DNA of 53,085 bases from positions 50,869 through 103,953 of the forward strand of contig NZ_JAEMNU010000074.1 in assembly GCF_016461825.1 (NCBI RefSeq), in the 5' to 3' direction. This DNA comes from Rugamonas violacea (lineage in GTDB: Bacteria > Pseudomonadota > Gammaproteobacteria > Burkholderiales > Burkholderiaceae_D). Below the pieces are notes generated by a model. It had not been told where the DNA came from. It made no database searches and was given only the letters and a program-made list of their open reading frames with translations. Each line of letters opens with the position of its first letter. Within the stretch, counting starts at the first letter, position 1. The position numbers and the translations under genes are program-made. Below, piece after piece: positions 23,716 to 30,807 of the stretch.

Positions 23716-25839
23716 ATGGCACTCAACAAGACCCCGCTCGCGCTGCTCGTCGCGCTGGCCGTTCAATCGCTCTCCACCACCGCCCAGGCGGCCGACGCCG
23801 GCCCGGCGCCCGCCGCCGGCGCCGAACAAACCATGACGGTGGTGACCGTCAGCGGCAGCCAGGACAGCGGCTACAACGCCGGCAGCGCCGGCAGCGCCAC
23901 CAAGACCGAGGCGCCGCTGCGCGACATTCCGCAGACCGTCAACGTGGTGCCGAAGGAGCTGCTGCGCGACCAGGCGGCGCGCTCGATGCAGGACGTGCTC
24001 AAGGCCGTGCCGGGCGTCGGCCTGTCGACCGGCGACGGCCAGCGCGACCAGGTGACCATCCGTGGCTTCTCGGCCATCGCCGACCAGTTCGTCGACGGCA
24101 TGCGCGACGATTCGATGTACTTCCGCGACCTGTCCAACATCGAGCAGATTGAAGTGGTCAAGGGACCGGCCTCGGTGCTGTTCGGGCGCGGCTCGTCGGG
24201 CGGCTTGATCAACCGGGTCAGCAAAAAACCCGGCATCGATCTCAGCGAAGTGAGCATCCAAGCCGGAAGCAACCAGCAGAAACGCGCCGAGTTCGACCTG
24301 GCGCGCAGGCTGCCGGAGCAAGCCATGGCGCTGCGCGTCACCGGCGCCGTCGAGGATTCGGGCAGCTACCGCGACCAGCAGTTCCTCCAACGCGAGACGC
24401 TGGCGCCATCGCTGCAGTTCAAGCTGGGTGCCGCCACCACGCTGCTGCTGCAGGCCGAGTACCTGCACGACAAGCGCCTGACCGACTTCGGCGTGCCGTC
24501 CTACCAGGGCCGCGTGGTCGACGTGGCGCCGGGCACCTACTACGGCGCCGCCAACGCCAAGGACAACGACTACAACGAATCCCGTGTGCACGCGCTGGGC
24601 TTCACCTTGGAGCACCGCCTCAACCAGGACTGGTCGCTGCGCAACGCCTTCCGCCACTACGACTACTCGCTCGACCGCAACAACACCCTGGTGGGCTCGG
24701 TCAACGAGGCGGCCAAGACCGTCTCGCTCACCCGCGGCAACATCAAGCGCGACGAGAGCGGTTACTTCAACCAGACCGAGTTGACGCAGAAGACCACGCT
24801 GGCCGGCATGCCCCACCAGTTGCTGTACGGCCTGGAGCTCGGCCAGCAGACCAAGGACATCCTGAACCGCTCGCAGGCCAACGTCGCCACCGTGTCGCTG
24901 TTCAACCCGGTCAATCCGGTGGTGCCGTTCACCGCCGGCGGCGCACCGGCCAGCGACAACCGCGGCATCTTCAAGGTCGCCGCCGTCTACGTGCAGGATC
25001 TGGTCAGCTTGAGCAATCAATGGAAGGCGCTGGCCGGCCTGCGCTACGACCGCTTCGAACAGCAGACCGAGGACCACCGCGCCGGCCAGCCCAACCTGGG
25101 CCGCACCGACCGCAGCTGGAGTCCGCGCGCCGGCCTGGTCTACCAACCCAGCGCCACGCAGTCCTACTACGCCTCGTTCAGCCGCTCCTTCCAGCCCTCG
25201 GGCGAGAACGCGGCGCTGGCCGCCAACAACGCCGAGCTCGATCCGGAAATCACCAAGAACAACGAGGTCGGCGCCAAGCTCGATCTGTTCGGCGGCAAGG
25301 CCACGGCCGGCGTCTCGCTGTTCCGCCTCGAACGCAGCAACATGAAGGTGACCGACGCGGTCACCAACAAGCTGGTGCAGATGGGCAGCCAGCGCACCGA
25401 CGGCCTGGAGCTGACCCTCAGCGGCAACCTGGGCGACGGCTGGCAAACCTGGGCCGGCTACGCCCTGCTCGACGCCAGCATGATCGCCTCGGTGGCCAAG
25501 GACGACGGCCAACTGGTGCAGGGCAAGCGGCCGACACTCACGCCGCGCCACAGCGCCAACCTGTGGCTCAGCAAGGCGCTGGGCCAGGGCTTCGGCGTCG
25601 GCGCCGGCGTCAATTATGTCGGCGACCGCTTCGCCAATCCGGGCAACACGGTGACGCTGCCAAGCTTCGTCACCGCCGACGCGATGGCCTACTACCGCAG
25701 CGGCAAGGTCGAGCTGCAGCTCAACGCGCAGAACCTGTTCGACCGCGAGTACATCGTCGCCGGCCACGGCAGCAGCAAAAATCTGAACCTGCCGGGCGCA
25801 CCGCGCTCGCTGCAACTGACGGCGCGCTACCGCTTCTAA
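23716..25839 (+). CDS. TonB-dependent siderophore receptor
   Basis: A 707-residue outer-membrane receptor for a ferric siderophore. A signal peptide ends near QAADA. A TonB-box-like MTVVTVSG follows near residue 38. The plug domain contains DIPQTVNVVPKELLRDQ, VTIRGF, VDGMRDDSMYFRDLSNIEQI and EVVKGPASVLFGRGSSGGLI. The barrel ends with LNLPGAPRSLQLTARYRF, with the terminal Phe needed for outer-membrane assembly. It resembles the FhuE/FcuA/BfrZ type for hydroxamate- or catechol-type siderophores; the ligand cannot be fixed. The upstream Fur box indicates iron repression. No siderophore synthesis genes are nearby, so it probably takes up foreign siderophores. Confidence 0.94.
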   Translation: MALNKTPLALLVALAVQSLSTTAQAADAGPAPAAGAEQTMTVVTVSGSQDSGYNAGSAGSATKTEAPLRDIPQTVNVVPKELLRDQAARSMQDVLKAVPGVGLSTGDGQRDQVTIRGFSAIADQFVDGMRDDSMYFRDLSNIEQIEVVKGPASVLFGRGSSGGLINRVSKKPGIDLSEVSIQAGSNQQKRAEFDLARRLPEQAMALRVTGAVEDSGSYRDQQFLQRETLAPSLQFKLGAATTLLLQAEYLHDKRLTDFGVPSYQGRVVDVAPGTYYGAANAKDNDYNESRVHALGFTLEHRLNQDWSLRNAFRHYDYSLDRNNTLVGSVNEAAKTVSLTRGNIKRDESGYFNQTELTQKTTLAGMPHQLLYGLELGQQTKDILNRSQANVATVSLFNPVNPVVPFTAGGAPASDNRGIFKVAAVYVQDLVSLSNQWKALAGLRYDRFEQQTEDHRAGQPNLGRTDRSWSPRAGLVYQPSATQSYYASFSRSFQPSGENAALAANNAELDPEITKNNEVGAKLDLFGGKATAGVSLFRLERSNMKVTDAVTNKLVQMGSQRTDGLELTLSGNLGDGWQTWAGYALLDASMIASVAKDDGQLVQGKRPTLTPRHSANLWLSKALGQGFGVGAGVNYVGDRFANPGNTVTLPSFVTADAMAYYRSGKVELQLNAQNLFDREYIVAGHGSSKNLNLPGAPRSLQLTARYRF

Positions 25840-25865
25840 GCCAGCCAGCCCCGCGACGCGGGCGC

Positions 25866-25898
25866 AAAAAAACCGGCCCTCGCGAGGGCCGGTTTTTT
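25866..25898. terminator. bidirectional rho-independent terminator
   Basis: AACCGGCCCT-CGCG-AGGGCCGGTT is a perfect 10-bp hairpin preceded by an A-run and followed by TTTTTT. It lies about 25 bases after the receptor stop. Confidence 0.88.
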
Positions 25899-25940
25899 AT
25901 TCGCTGGACAGCGTTAAGCCAACAGCGCTTGCCAAACCAC

Positions 25941-26020
25941 CCAAAGGCAGAGAGCCAGGGTCAGACCCCACGGGGTCTGACCCTAGGTGTACGCCGTTGG
26001 GTCTTCTTGGCTTCCAAGGT
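25941..26020. repeat. GGGTCAGACCC palindromic repeat, diverged copy
   Basis: AAAGGCAGAGAGCCA precedes GGGTCAGACCCC, a short centre, GGGGTCTGACCC and the tail TAGGTGTACGCCGTTGGGTC. The palindrome is conserved while the tail and centre have changed relative to the 13.5 and 16.9 kb copies. It lies between the receptor terminator and the convergent MFS gene. Confidence 0.7.
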
Positions 26021-26044
26021 GCTCTGGCGGCCGGCCGTCCCACC

Positions 26045-27349
26045 TCAACCCCAGTCGTGCTCCTTCGGTTTCCCGGTCATGACCAGCGCGGCCAGGCTGA
26101 GCAGCGCGGCGGCGGACAGGTAGTAGCCGACATACTGCAGGCCGTGGTTGGTCGCCAGCCAGGTGGCGATGTAGGGTGCCAGCGAGGCGCCGAGGATGCC
26201 GGCCAGGTTGAAGGTCAACGAGGCGCCGGTGTAGCGCACCTCGGCCGGGAACAGCTCGGACAGCATGGTGCCGAGCGGGCCGTAGGTCATGCCCATCAGG
26301 CCCAGGCCGAGCGACATGAACAGCGTCACCTCCCAGGCGCTGCCGGAGCCGAACATCGGCGCCAGCACCAGGCCGAACAGGGCGATCGCCGCCGACACCG
26401 CGATCAAGGTCTGGCGCCGGCCGTGGCGGTCGGCCAGCACGGCGGCGAGCGGAATGGTCAGGCCGAAGAACAGCACCGAGAACAGCTGCAAAATCAGGAA
26501 GTCCTTGCGCGAGAAGCCCAGCGCGGTGGTGCCCCAGCTCAGCGCGAACACCGTCATCAGGTAGAACAGCACGAAGGTGGCCATGGCGATCAGGGTGCCC
26601 AGCACCAGCACACGGCCGTGCTCGCGGAACACCGCCACCACCGGGATCTTGACGCGCTCGTTCTTGTCGAGCACCTGCTGGAAGGCCGGCGTTTCGGTGA
26701 TCTTCAGGCGCACGTACAGGCCCACCAGCACCAGCAGCGCGCTGGCCAGGAAGGGGATGCGCCAGCCGTAGCTGAAGAATTCGGCGTCGCTCAGGGTCTG
26801 GCTGAGCAGCAGGAAGATGCCGCCGGAGAGGAAGAAGCCGATCGGCGCGCCCAGTTGCGGGAACATGCCGTACCAGGCGCGCTTGCCGGGCGGCGCGTTC
26901 TCGGTGGCCAGCAGCACGGCGCCGCCCCACTCGCCGCCCAGCCCCAGGCCTTGGCCGAAGCGGCACAGCGCCAGCAGCAGCGGCGCGGTGGTGCCGATCG
27001 CCGCGTAGGTCGGCAGCAGGCCGATCGCCACCGTCGACAGGCCCATCGTCAGCAGCGCCGCCACCAGCGTGGCCTTGCGGCCGACCCGGTCGCCGAAGTG
27101 GCCGAACACGGCCGAGCCGACCGGACGGGCGAAGAAGGCGATGGCGAAGGTGGCCAGCGATTGCAGCGTGGCGGCGGCGGCGTCACCGGCCGGGAAGAAC
27201 AGCTTGGGGAACACCAGCACGGCGGCGGTGGCGTAGATGTAGAAGTCGAAGAATTCGATGGTGGTGCCGATCAGGCTGGCGAACAGCACGGTGGCCGGCG
27301 AATTGGTCTTGGCGGCCGGAGGAGGCGGCACCGGATGGGGCAAGGACAT
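26045..27349 (-). CDS. MFS metabolite:H+ symporter (MHS family)
   Basis: A 434-residue twelve-helix major facilitator. FASLIGTTIEFFDFYIYATA and FFARPVGSAVFGHFGDRVGR are the signatures of the metabolite:H+ symporter group (ShiA, ProP, KgtP, citrate carriers). GLGLGGEWGGAVLLATENAP is also characteristic. The second half repeats the loop motif as LADRHGRRQTL. The substrate is probably an organic acid, betaine or similar compound, not resolvable here. GGAGCG stands before the ATG at 27349. The gene stands alone, with a 388-base gap upstream. Confidence 0.9.
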   Translation of the reverse strand: MSLPHPVPPPPAAKTNSPATVLFASLIGTTIEFFDFYIYATAAVLVFPKLFFPAGDAAAATLQSLATFAIAFFARPVGSAVFGHFGDRVGRKATLVAALLTMGLSTVAIGLLPTYAAIGTTAPLLLALCRFGQGLGLGGEWGGAVLLATENAPPGKRAWYGMFPQLGAPIGFFLSGGIFLLLSQTLSDAEFFSYGWRIPFLASALLVLVGLYVRLKITETPAFQQVLDKNERVKIPVVAVFREHGRVLVLGTLIAMATFVLFYLMTVFALSWGTTALGFSRKDFLILQLFSVLFFGLTIPLAAVLADRHGRRQTLIAVSAAIALFGLVLAPMFGSGSAWEVTLFMSLGLGLMGMTYGPLGTMLSELFPAEVRYTGASLTFNLAGILGASLAPYIATWLATNHGLQYVGYYLSAAALLSLAALVMTGKPKEHDWG

Positions 27350-27737
27350 AAATAGCGCTCCTAGTTGGCGTGGGTGCGGTGGACAGTGTGGCTGGATCGA
27401 ATGGGCGAGACGGCGCCGGCGCGCGGCGGCGGCGCAGGATAAATGCGGCGCGGCGGCGCGGCGGCGGATGCCGCTCGCGGCGGCAGGACGGTGGCAAACG
27501 GGCGCAGGGGTGGTCGGCCGGTTTGCCGCGCGGGCCGCTGTCGGGCGCGCGCTGGCGGGGCGCCGGCGGTATGTGTCGGGGCGCGCTGTCCTGCTGGAAC
27601 GCTGCATGATACGCGGCGCCGGCGGCAACTGCCAAGCGCCGCGAGGGGGCCTGCGTAATACTACGCACACTACGCAGGCGGCCACGCAGGCTTGCGCAGC
27701 TGCTTGCGCGGGCCTCCGCAGGCGGCCGAGCGGGTGG
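27350..27737. other. intergenic region with an inverted repeat
   Basis: No gene is supported in this GC-rich gap upstream of the MFS gene. It holds TGCGTA-ATAC-TACGCA (27652-27667), a perfect 6-bp inverted repeat, with related CTACGCAGG and CACGCAGG motifs repeated on both sides up to about 27690. This could be a binding site cluster for a regulator of the MFS gene or part of a weak thioredoxin-gene terminator. Confidence 0.35.
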
Positions 27738-28064
27738 CTACGCCGGCGTATCGATGCGGCCGAAGGCGGCGGCGATCGGTTCGCTTTCCAGCGGCCGCAC
27801 CAGGCGCGCCAGCTCGACGCCGTCGCGCAGGAAGATCAGCGTCGGCCACAGCTTGACGCGGAAAGTGCGGCCCAGCGCGCGGCCCGGCCCGTCCTCGACC
27901 TTGATATGGCGCACGCCGCCGTGGCCGGCGTAGGCCTCGGCCAACGGCGCCTGCGTGGCGCGGCAGTGGCCGCACCAGTTGGCGCCGAACTCCAGCAGCA
28001 CTGGGCCGGCCAGGGCGTCGATCTCGGCGCGCTCCGGCGCGCCGGCTTGGTAAGTGGTTTCCAT
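27738..28064 (-). CDS. thioredoxin-like protein
   Basis: A 108-residue thioredoxin-fold protein. The active site is WCGHC in LLEFGANWCGHCRATQAPL, with Gly-His in place of the Gly-Pro of standard thioredoxins. Such a change makes the disulfide more oxidising (family knowledge). The cis-proline segment is KLWPTLIFLRDG, and the C-terminal helix follows. There is no signal peptide, so it acts in the cytoplasm. GGAGAG precedes the ATG. It lies 80 bases downstream of the ChaN-like gene on the same strand, possibly in one transcript. Confidence 0.9.
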   Translation of the reverse strand: METTYQAGAPERAEIDALAGPVLLEFGANWCGHCRATQAPLAEAYAGHGGVRHIKVEDGPGRALGRTFRVKLWPTLIFLRDGVELARLVRPLESEPIAAAFGRIDTPA

Positions 28065-28144
28065 CGTGCTCTCCGCGTGGTGGCGCCGCGCTCCGCACGC
28101 GCGACGACGGCGCGGCGGGGCGGTGGCGAAAACTGTATGGTCTA

Positions 28145-29047
28145 CTACTTCGGCTTGACAGCGGCGCACGGATCGGGCCGCCCCTGCGGCGCCAGCGCGT
28201 GGCTGGCGTCGTAGCGGCCGGCCGCTTCCCGGCCGCCGTCCTTGCCTTCGACGAAACCTTCGCTGCGCAGCGTCAGCTTGGGTTCGATGCGGTCGAGCCA
28301 ATAGGGCACGCCGACGTCCTTGCGCACGTGGCCGTTGCCGGCGATGAGGACGACGTCGCGCGGGCGCTGGGCGCGGATCAGCTTGGCCATCCAGATGTCG
28401 CGCGCCACCTGGGCGTCGACCATGCCGCCGACCATCGCCTCGGGCAGCATATTGCAGTGGCCGGCGACGATCTCCTCCTGCTGCGCGGCGCGCAGCGCGG
28501 CCGGCAGCGGCTCGCCCAGGCGGTACTCGGCCACCACCTGCGGATTGAAGGACGAGGCGACGCCGTCGCGCACCACGCGCGAGGCGTCGGCGCGCGACAG
28601 GTTGACCGCCACCAGCGGCAGTTGGTACTGCAGCGCCAGCTCGATCAACGGACGGTACTGCTGCCAGTCCCAGCGCGGCCCGCCGATCACGCGGATCACG
28701 CAGTCGGCGTCCAGGCAGCCGGCCTGCGCCTTGCTCAACAGCTCCTGCCGCTCGCGGTCGAACTGCTCCATGGCGATGGCCGGCCGCCAGCCCGCCTCGA
28801 CGCGCTGGCGCAGCAGCTCGTAGCGCTGGCGGTGGCCTTGGGCGTTGTCGTGCACCTCGCCGAGCAGCAGCACCTGCGGCGGCGCGGCCGTGGTGGCGGC
28901 CGGCGCGGCGGCCGTTTTGGCGGCGCCGGCGCCAGCCGATTTGAACACGCCGCAAGCGCTCGTGGCCAGCAGCAGGGCCAGCGCGGCGGCCAGCATGCCG
29001 GCCCGGACGGGGACGGCGCGGCGGCCGGTGGAATTCGGTGTAATCAT
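28145..29047 (-). CDS. ChaN-family heme/iron-related lipoprotein
   Basis: A 300-residue lipoprotein of the ChaN/PhuW (DUF399) family, some members of which bind heme and are iron-regulated. The N-terminal signal ends in LLLATSACG, a lipobox with Cys32 as the probable lipid site. The family motifs are VLLLGEVHDNAQGHRQRYEL and AIAMEQFDRERQELL. VNLSRADASRVV and VVLIAGNGHVRKDVGVPYWL follow; the conserved His residues probably take part in ligand binding. GGAAGAAG precedes the ATG. The location near a Fur-type siderophore receptor fits iron acquisition, but no Fur box is seen in front of this gene. Confidence 0.88.
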   Translation of the reverse strand: MITPNSTGRRAVPVRAGMLAAALALLLATSACGVFKSAGAGAAKTAAAPAATTAAPPQVLLLGEVHDNAQGHRQRYELLRQRVEAGWRPAIAMEQFDRERQELLSKAQAGCLDADCVIRVIGGPRWDWQQYRPLIELALQYQLPLVAVNLSRADASRVVRDGVASSFNPQVVAEYRLGEPLPAALRAAQQEEIVAGHCNMLPEAMVGGMVDAQVARDIWMAKLIRAQRPRDVVLIAGNGHVRKDVGVPYWLDRIEPKLTLRSEGFVEGKDGGREAAGRYDASHALAPQGRPDPCAAVKPK

Positions 29048-29415
29048 GGTTCTGCTTCTTCCGCAATATGCATCCCGGAGTGGATGCGCAAACGCCTGCG
29101 CAGTATGCCACGCGCCAAATTTATCGCGCAAGCGATGACTCGCCGCCTGCCGCTGCCGGCCCGCCAGCCGGCCGGCCGAAGATCGCTGGAACAGGTGGAA
29201 AACGGCGGAAAAACCGGCTTGGACGGCGCGGGAAAGTCCGAACAGAGTGTTGCTCGTTGGTAAAAATAGATTTCCATATGCAAATACAGATATCAATTTT
29301 GAATCGAATATGCTCTAATGGCGTTGTGGAATCAGTTTGAGTTTTATCAAAGTAAGTCGCGTGATGGTCGCATGGGCCGGCAGTGCGCAGTGCCCTAACA
29401 CCGGAAAGAAGACAT
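29048..29415. other. divergent intergenic region, chaN-like / PEP-CTERM
   Basis: No gene is supported in these 368 bases. The segment 29250-29350 is clearly AT-rich compared with its surroundings and likely holds the promoter of the PEP-CTERM gene (TATCAATTTTGAATCG...TATGCTCTAATGG). No clear operator or hairpin was recognised. Confidence 0.3.
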
Positions 29416-29745
29416 ATGTTCAAACTCTCTAGCAGCCTCATCACCGCCGCGCTATTGCTCGACTTGACGGCTGCCGCCCAGGCCGCCCCCGCCGGCGCCG
29501 TGCCATCCTTCGACAACAATGCCTGTGCCCTCGCCGCGCCGACCGACGCCTGCGGCATCGCCGCCACCGCGTCGGCCGCCTTGACGGACGAGGAATTGGG
29601 CGCCGCGCCGACCGAAGCGACGCGCTACGACGAGGCGGCGGCGCCGGTGCCGGAGCCGGGCACCCTGTTGATGCTGCTGCTCGGCCTGGTCGTGCTCGGC
29701 CTCAAGGGCGGGCGCCGCGGGGCCTACGAGAAATTCATCGACTAA
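29416..29745 (+). CDS. small PEP-CTERM sorting-domain protein
   Basis: A 109-residue exported protein. A signal peptide (MFKLSSSLITAALLLDLTAA) is followed by an Ala/Asp/Glu-rich body with two cysteines (CALAAPTDAC). The C-terminus is VPEPGTLLMLLLGLVVLGLK followed by a basic GGRRG, the PEP-CTERM sorting signal. Such proteins are recognised by an EpsH/XrtA exosortase and are linked to exopolysaccharide production (family knowledge); no exosortase is in the window. The rest of the protein has no recognised domain. GGAAAGAAG precedes the ATG, and a strong terminator follows. Confidence 0.85.
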   Translation: MFKLSSSLITAALLLDLTAAAQAAPAGAVPSFDNNACALAAPTDACGIAATASAALTDEELGAAPTEATRYDEAAAPVPEPGTLLMLLLGLVVLGLKGGRRGAYEKFID

Positions 29746-29758
29746 ACGTCGTCGTCAA

Positions 29759-29792
29759 TAAAAAATCCCGCTACATCAGCGGGATTTTTTTT
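29759..29792. terminator. bidirectional rho-independent terminator
   Basis: ATCCCGCT-ACATC-AGCGGGAT forms an 8-bp hairpin preceded by AAAAAA and followed by TTTTTTTT. It lies 15-45 bases after the PEP-CTERM stop and before the stop of the small minus-strand reading frame, so it can serve both. Confidence 0.88.
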
Positions 29793-29811
29793 GCGCGGTC
29801 GGCACCCGCCG

Positions 29812-29982
29812 CTACAAGCCACACACGCCATGCACGTTGCTCAGCGCGATGCCGTGCGACAGGGCGCGGAAGATGCAGCCGAGCTTGTCCATGCCATGGT
29901 CGGCCGTGGCCACGGCGCCGACAAACAGGGCCAGCAACACAGCGCTCAATATCAGAATGCCCTTGATCAAATCTTTGTTCAT
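29812..29982 (-). CDS. small predicted membrane or secreted protein (56 aa)
   Basis: An unrecognised 56-residue reading frame. It starts MNKDLIKGILILSAVLLALF, continues VGAVATADHGMDKLGCIFRA and ends VCGL. A positively charged start and one hydrophobic segment (6-24) form a good signal peptide or membrane anchor. The mature part would then be about 30 residues with two cysteines and two histidines. The Shine-Dalgarno site is weak, and the stop lies just before the shared bidirectional terminator. The clear signal-like composition argues that it is real; no function can be given. Confidence 0.5.
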   Translation of the reverse strand: MNKDLIKGILILSAVLLALFVGAVATADHGMDKLGCIFRALSHGIALSNVHGVCGL

Positions 29983-30113
29983 GCTTAGCCATGGGCGAAA
30001 GTCGACAGGCCGCCATTCTAGCCCGCCACGGTGGCGTCAGGCAATCGGCGCCAGGCTGTAGTCGAAGTCGTAATAATGCTTGCCGCCCTCGGTGCGGCTC
30101 CGCATCGCGCCGC

Positions 30114-30728
30114 TCAGTCCGCCGGGATCAAGCCTTCCTCGCGCATCGCCTGCTGCACCGCCGGCCGTGCCGCGACGCGCGCTTGGAAGGCGGCCAGCGC
30201 CGGCCACGGGCTAAGGTCGACCTTGACCATGCCGGCCCAGTTGAGCACGGTGAACAGGTAGGCGTCGGCGACGCTGAACTGCTTGCCCATCAGATACTCG
30301 TTGCCGGCCAGCACCTCGCCGACGTGGGCCAGGCGGCGCGCCAGGTTGGCGCGGGCGTAATCCTTCAGCGCGTCGGCGGCGCCGGGGTCGAACAGCGGGC
30401 TGAAGTTCTTGTGCAGCTCGGTGCCGATGAAGTTCAGCCAGGCGGCCAGCTGGTAGCGCCCCAGGCTGCCGGCCGGCGGCGCCAGTTGCTTGTGCGGCGC
30501 CAGGTCGGCCAGGTATTGCACGATGGCCGGCCCCTCGGTCAGCACCAGGCCGCCGTCGAGCTGCAGCGCCGGCACGTAGCCCTGCGGCTGGATGGCGTAG
30601 AAATCGGCGCCGCTGGCGGTGCGCTTGCTGCGCAGGTCGACCCGCTCGGCGTCGAAAGCCAGACCGGCCTCGAGCAGCACGATATGTGGTGACAGGGAAC
30701 AAGCGCCCGGACTGAAGTACAGTTTCAT
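30114..30728 (-). CDS. glutathione S-transferase
   Basis: A 204-residue beta-class-like cytosolic GST. The N-terminal thioredoxin-like domain has MKLYFSPGACSLSPHIVLLE with Cys10 in the usual beta-class position. It also has GYVPALQLDGGLVLTEGPAI, where VP holds the cis-proline and TEGPAI binds glutathione. The helical domain contains MGKQFSVADAYLFTVLNW with the conserved N-capping motif. AGGAGAG precedes the ATG. The gene is single. Substrates are likely electrophiles or peroxides. Confidence 0.93.
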   Translation of the reverse strand: MKLYFSPGACSLSPHIVLLEAGLAFDAERVDLRSKRTASGADFYAIQPQGYVPALQLDGGLVLTEGPAIVQYLADLAPHKQLAPPAGSLGRYQLAAWLNFIGTELHKNFSPLFDPGAADALKDYARANLARRLAHVGEVLAGNEYLMGKQFSVADAYLFTVLNWAGMVKVDLSPWPALAAFQARVAARPAVQQAMREEGLIPAD

Positions 30729-30774
30729 ACACTCTCCTATATAAGTGGAACTGATTTTTATGAACCAAATATAA

Positions 30775-30794
30775 GCCGGCCTAATGCGGCCGGC
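30775..30794 (-). terminator. hairpin after the sensor kinase gene
   Basis: GCCGGCC (30775-30781) and GGCCGGC (30788-30794) form a 7-bp stem with a 6-base loop, followed on the minus strand by TTATATTTGG. It lies 14 bases past the kinase stop. The T-run is interrupted, so termination strength is uncertain. Confidence 0.45.
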
Positions 30795-30807
30795 GCGGTC
30801 GCGTGGT

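Noticed and set aside
30037..30105. 22-codon frame MRSRTEGGKHYYDFDYSLAP (plus IA) downstream of the GST gene
   Set aside because: It could be the tail of a lost gene, but it has no ribosome site and is too short to assign.
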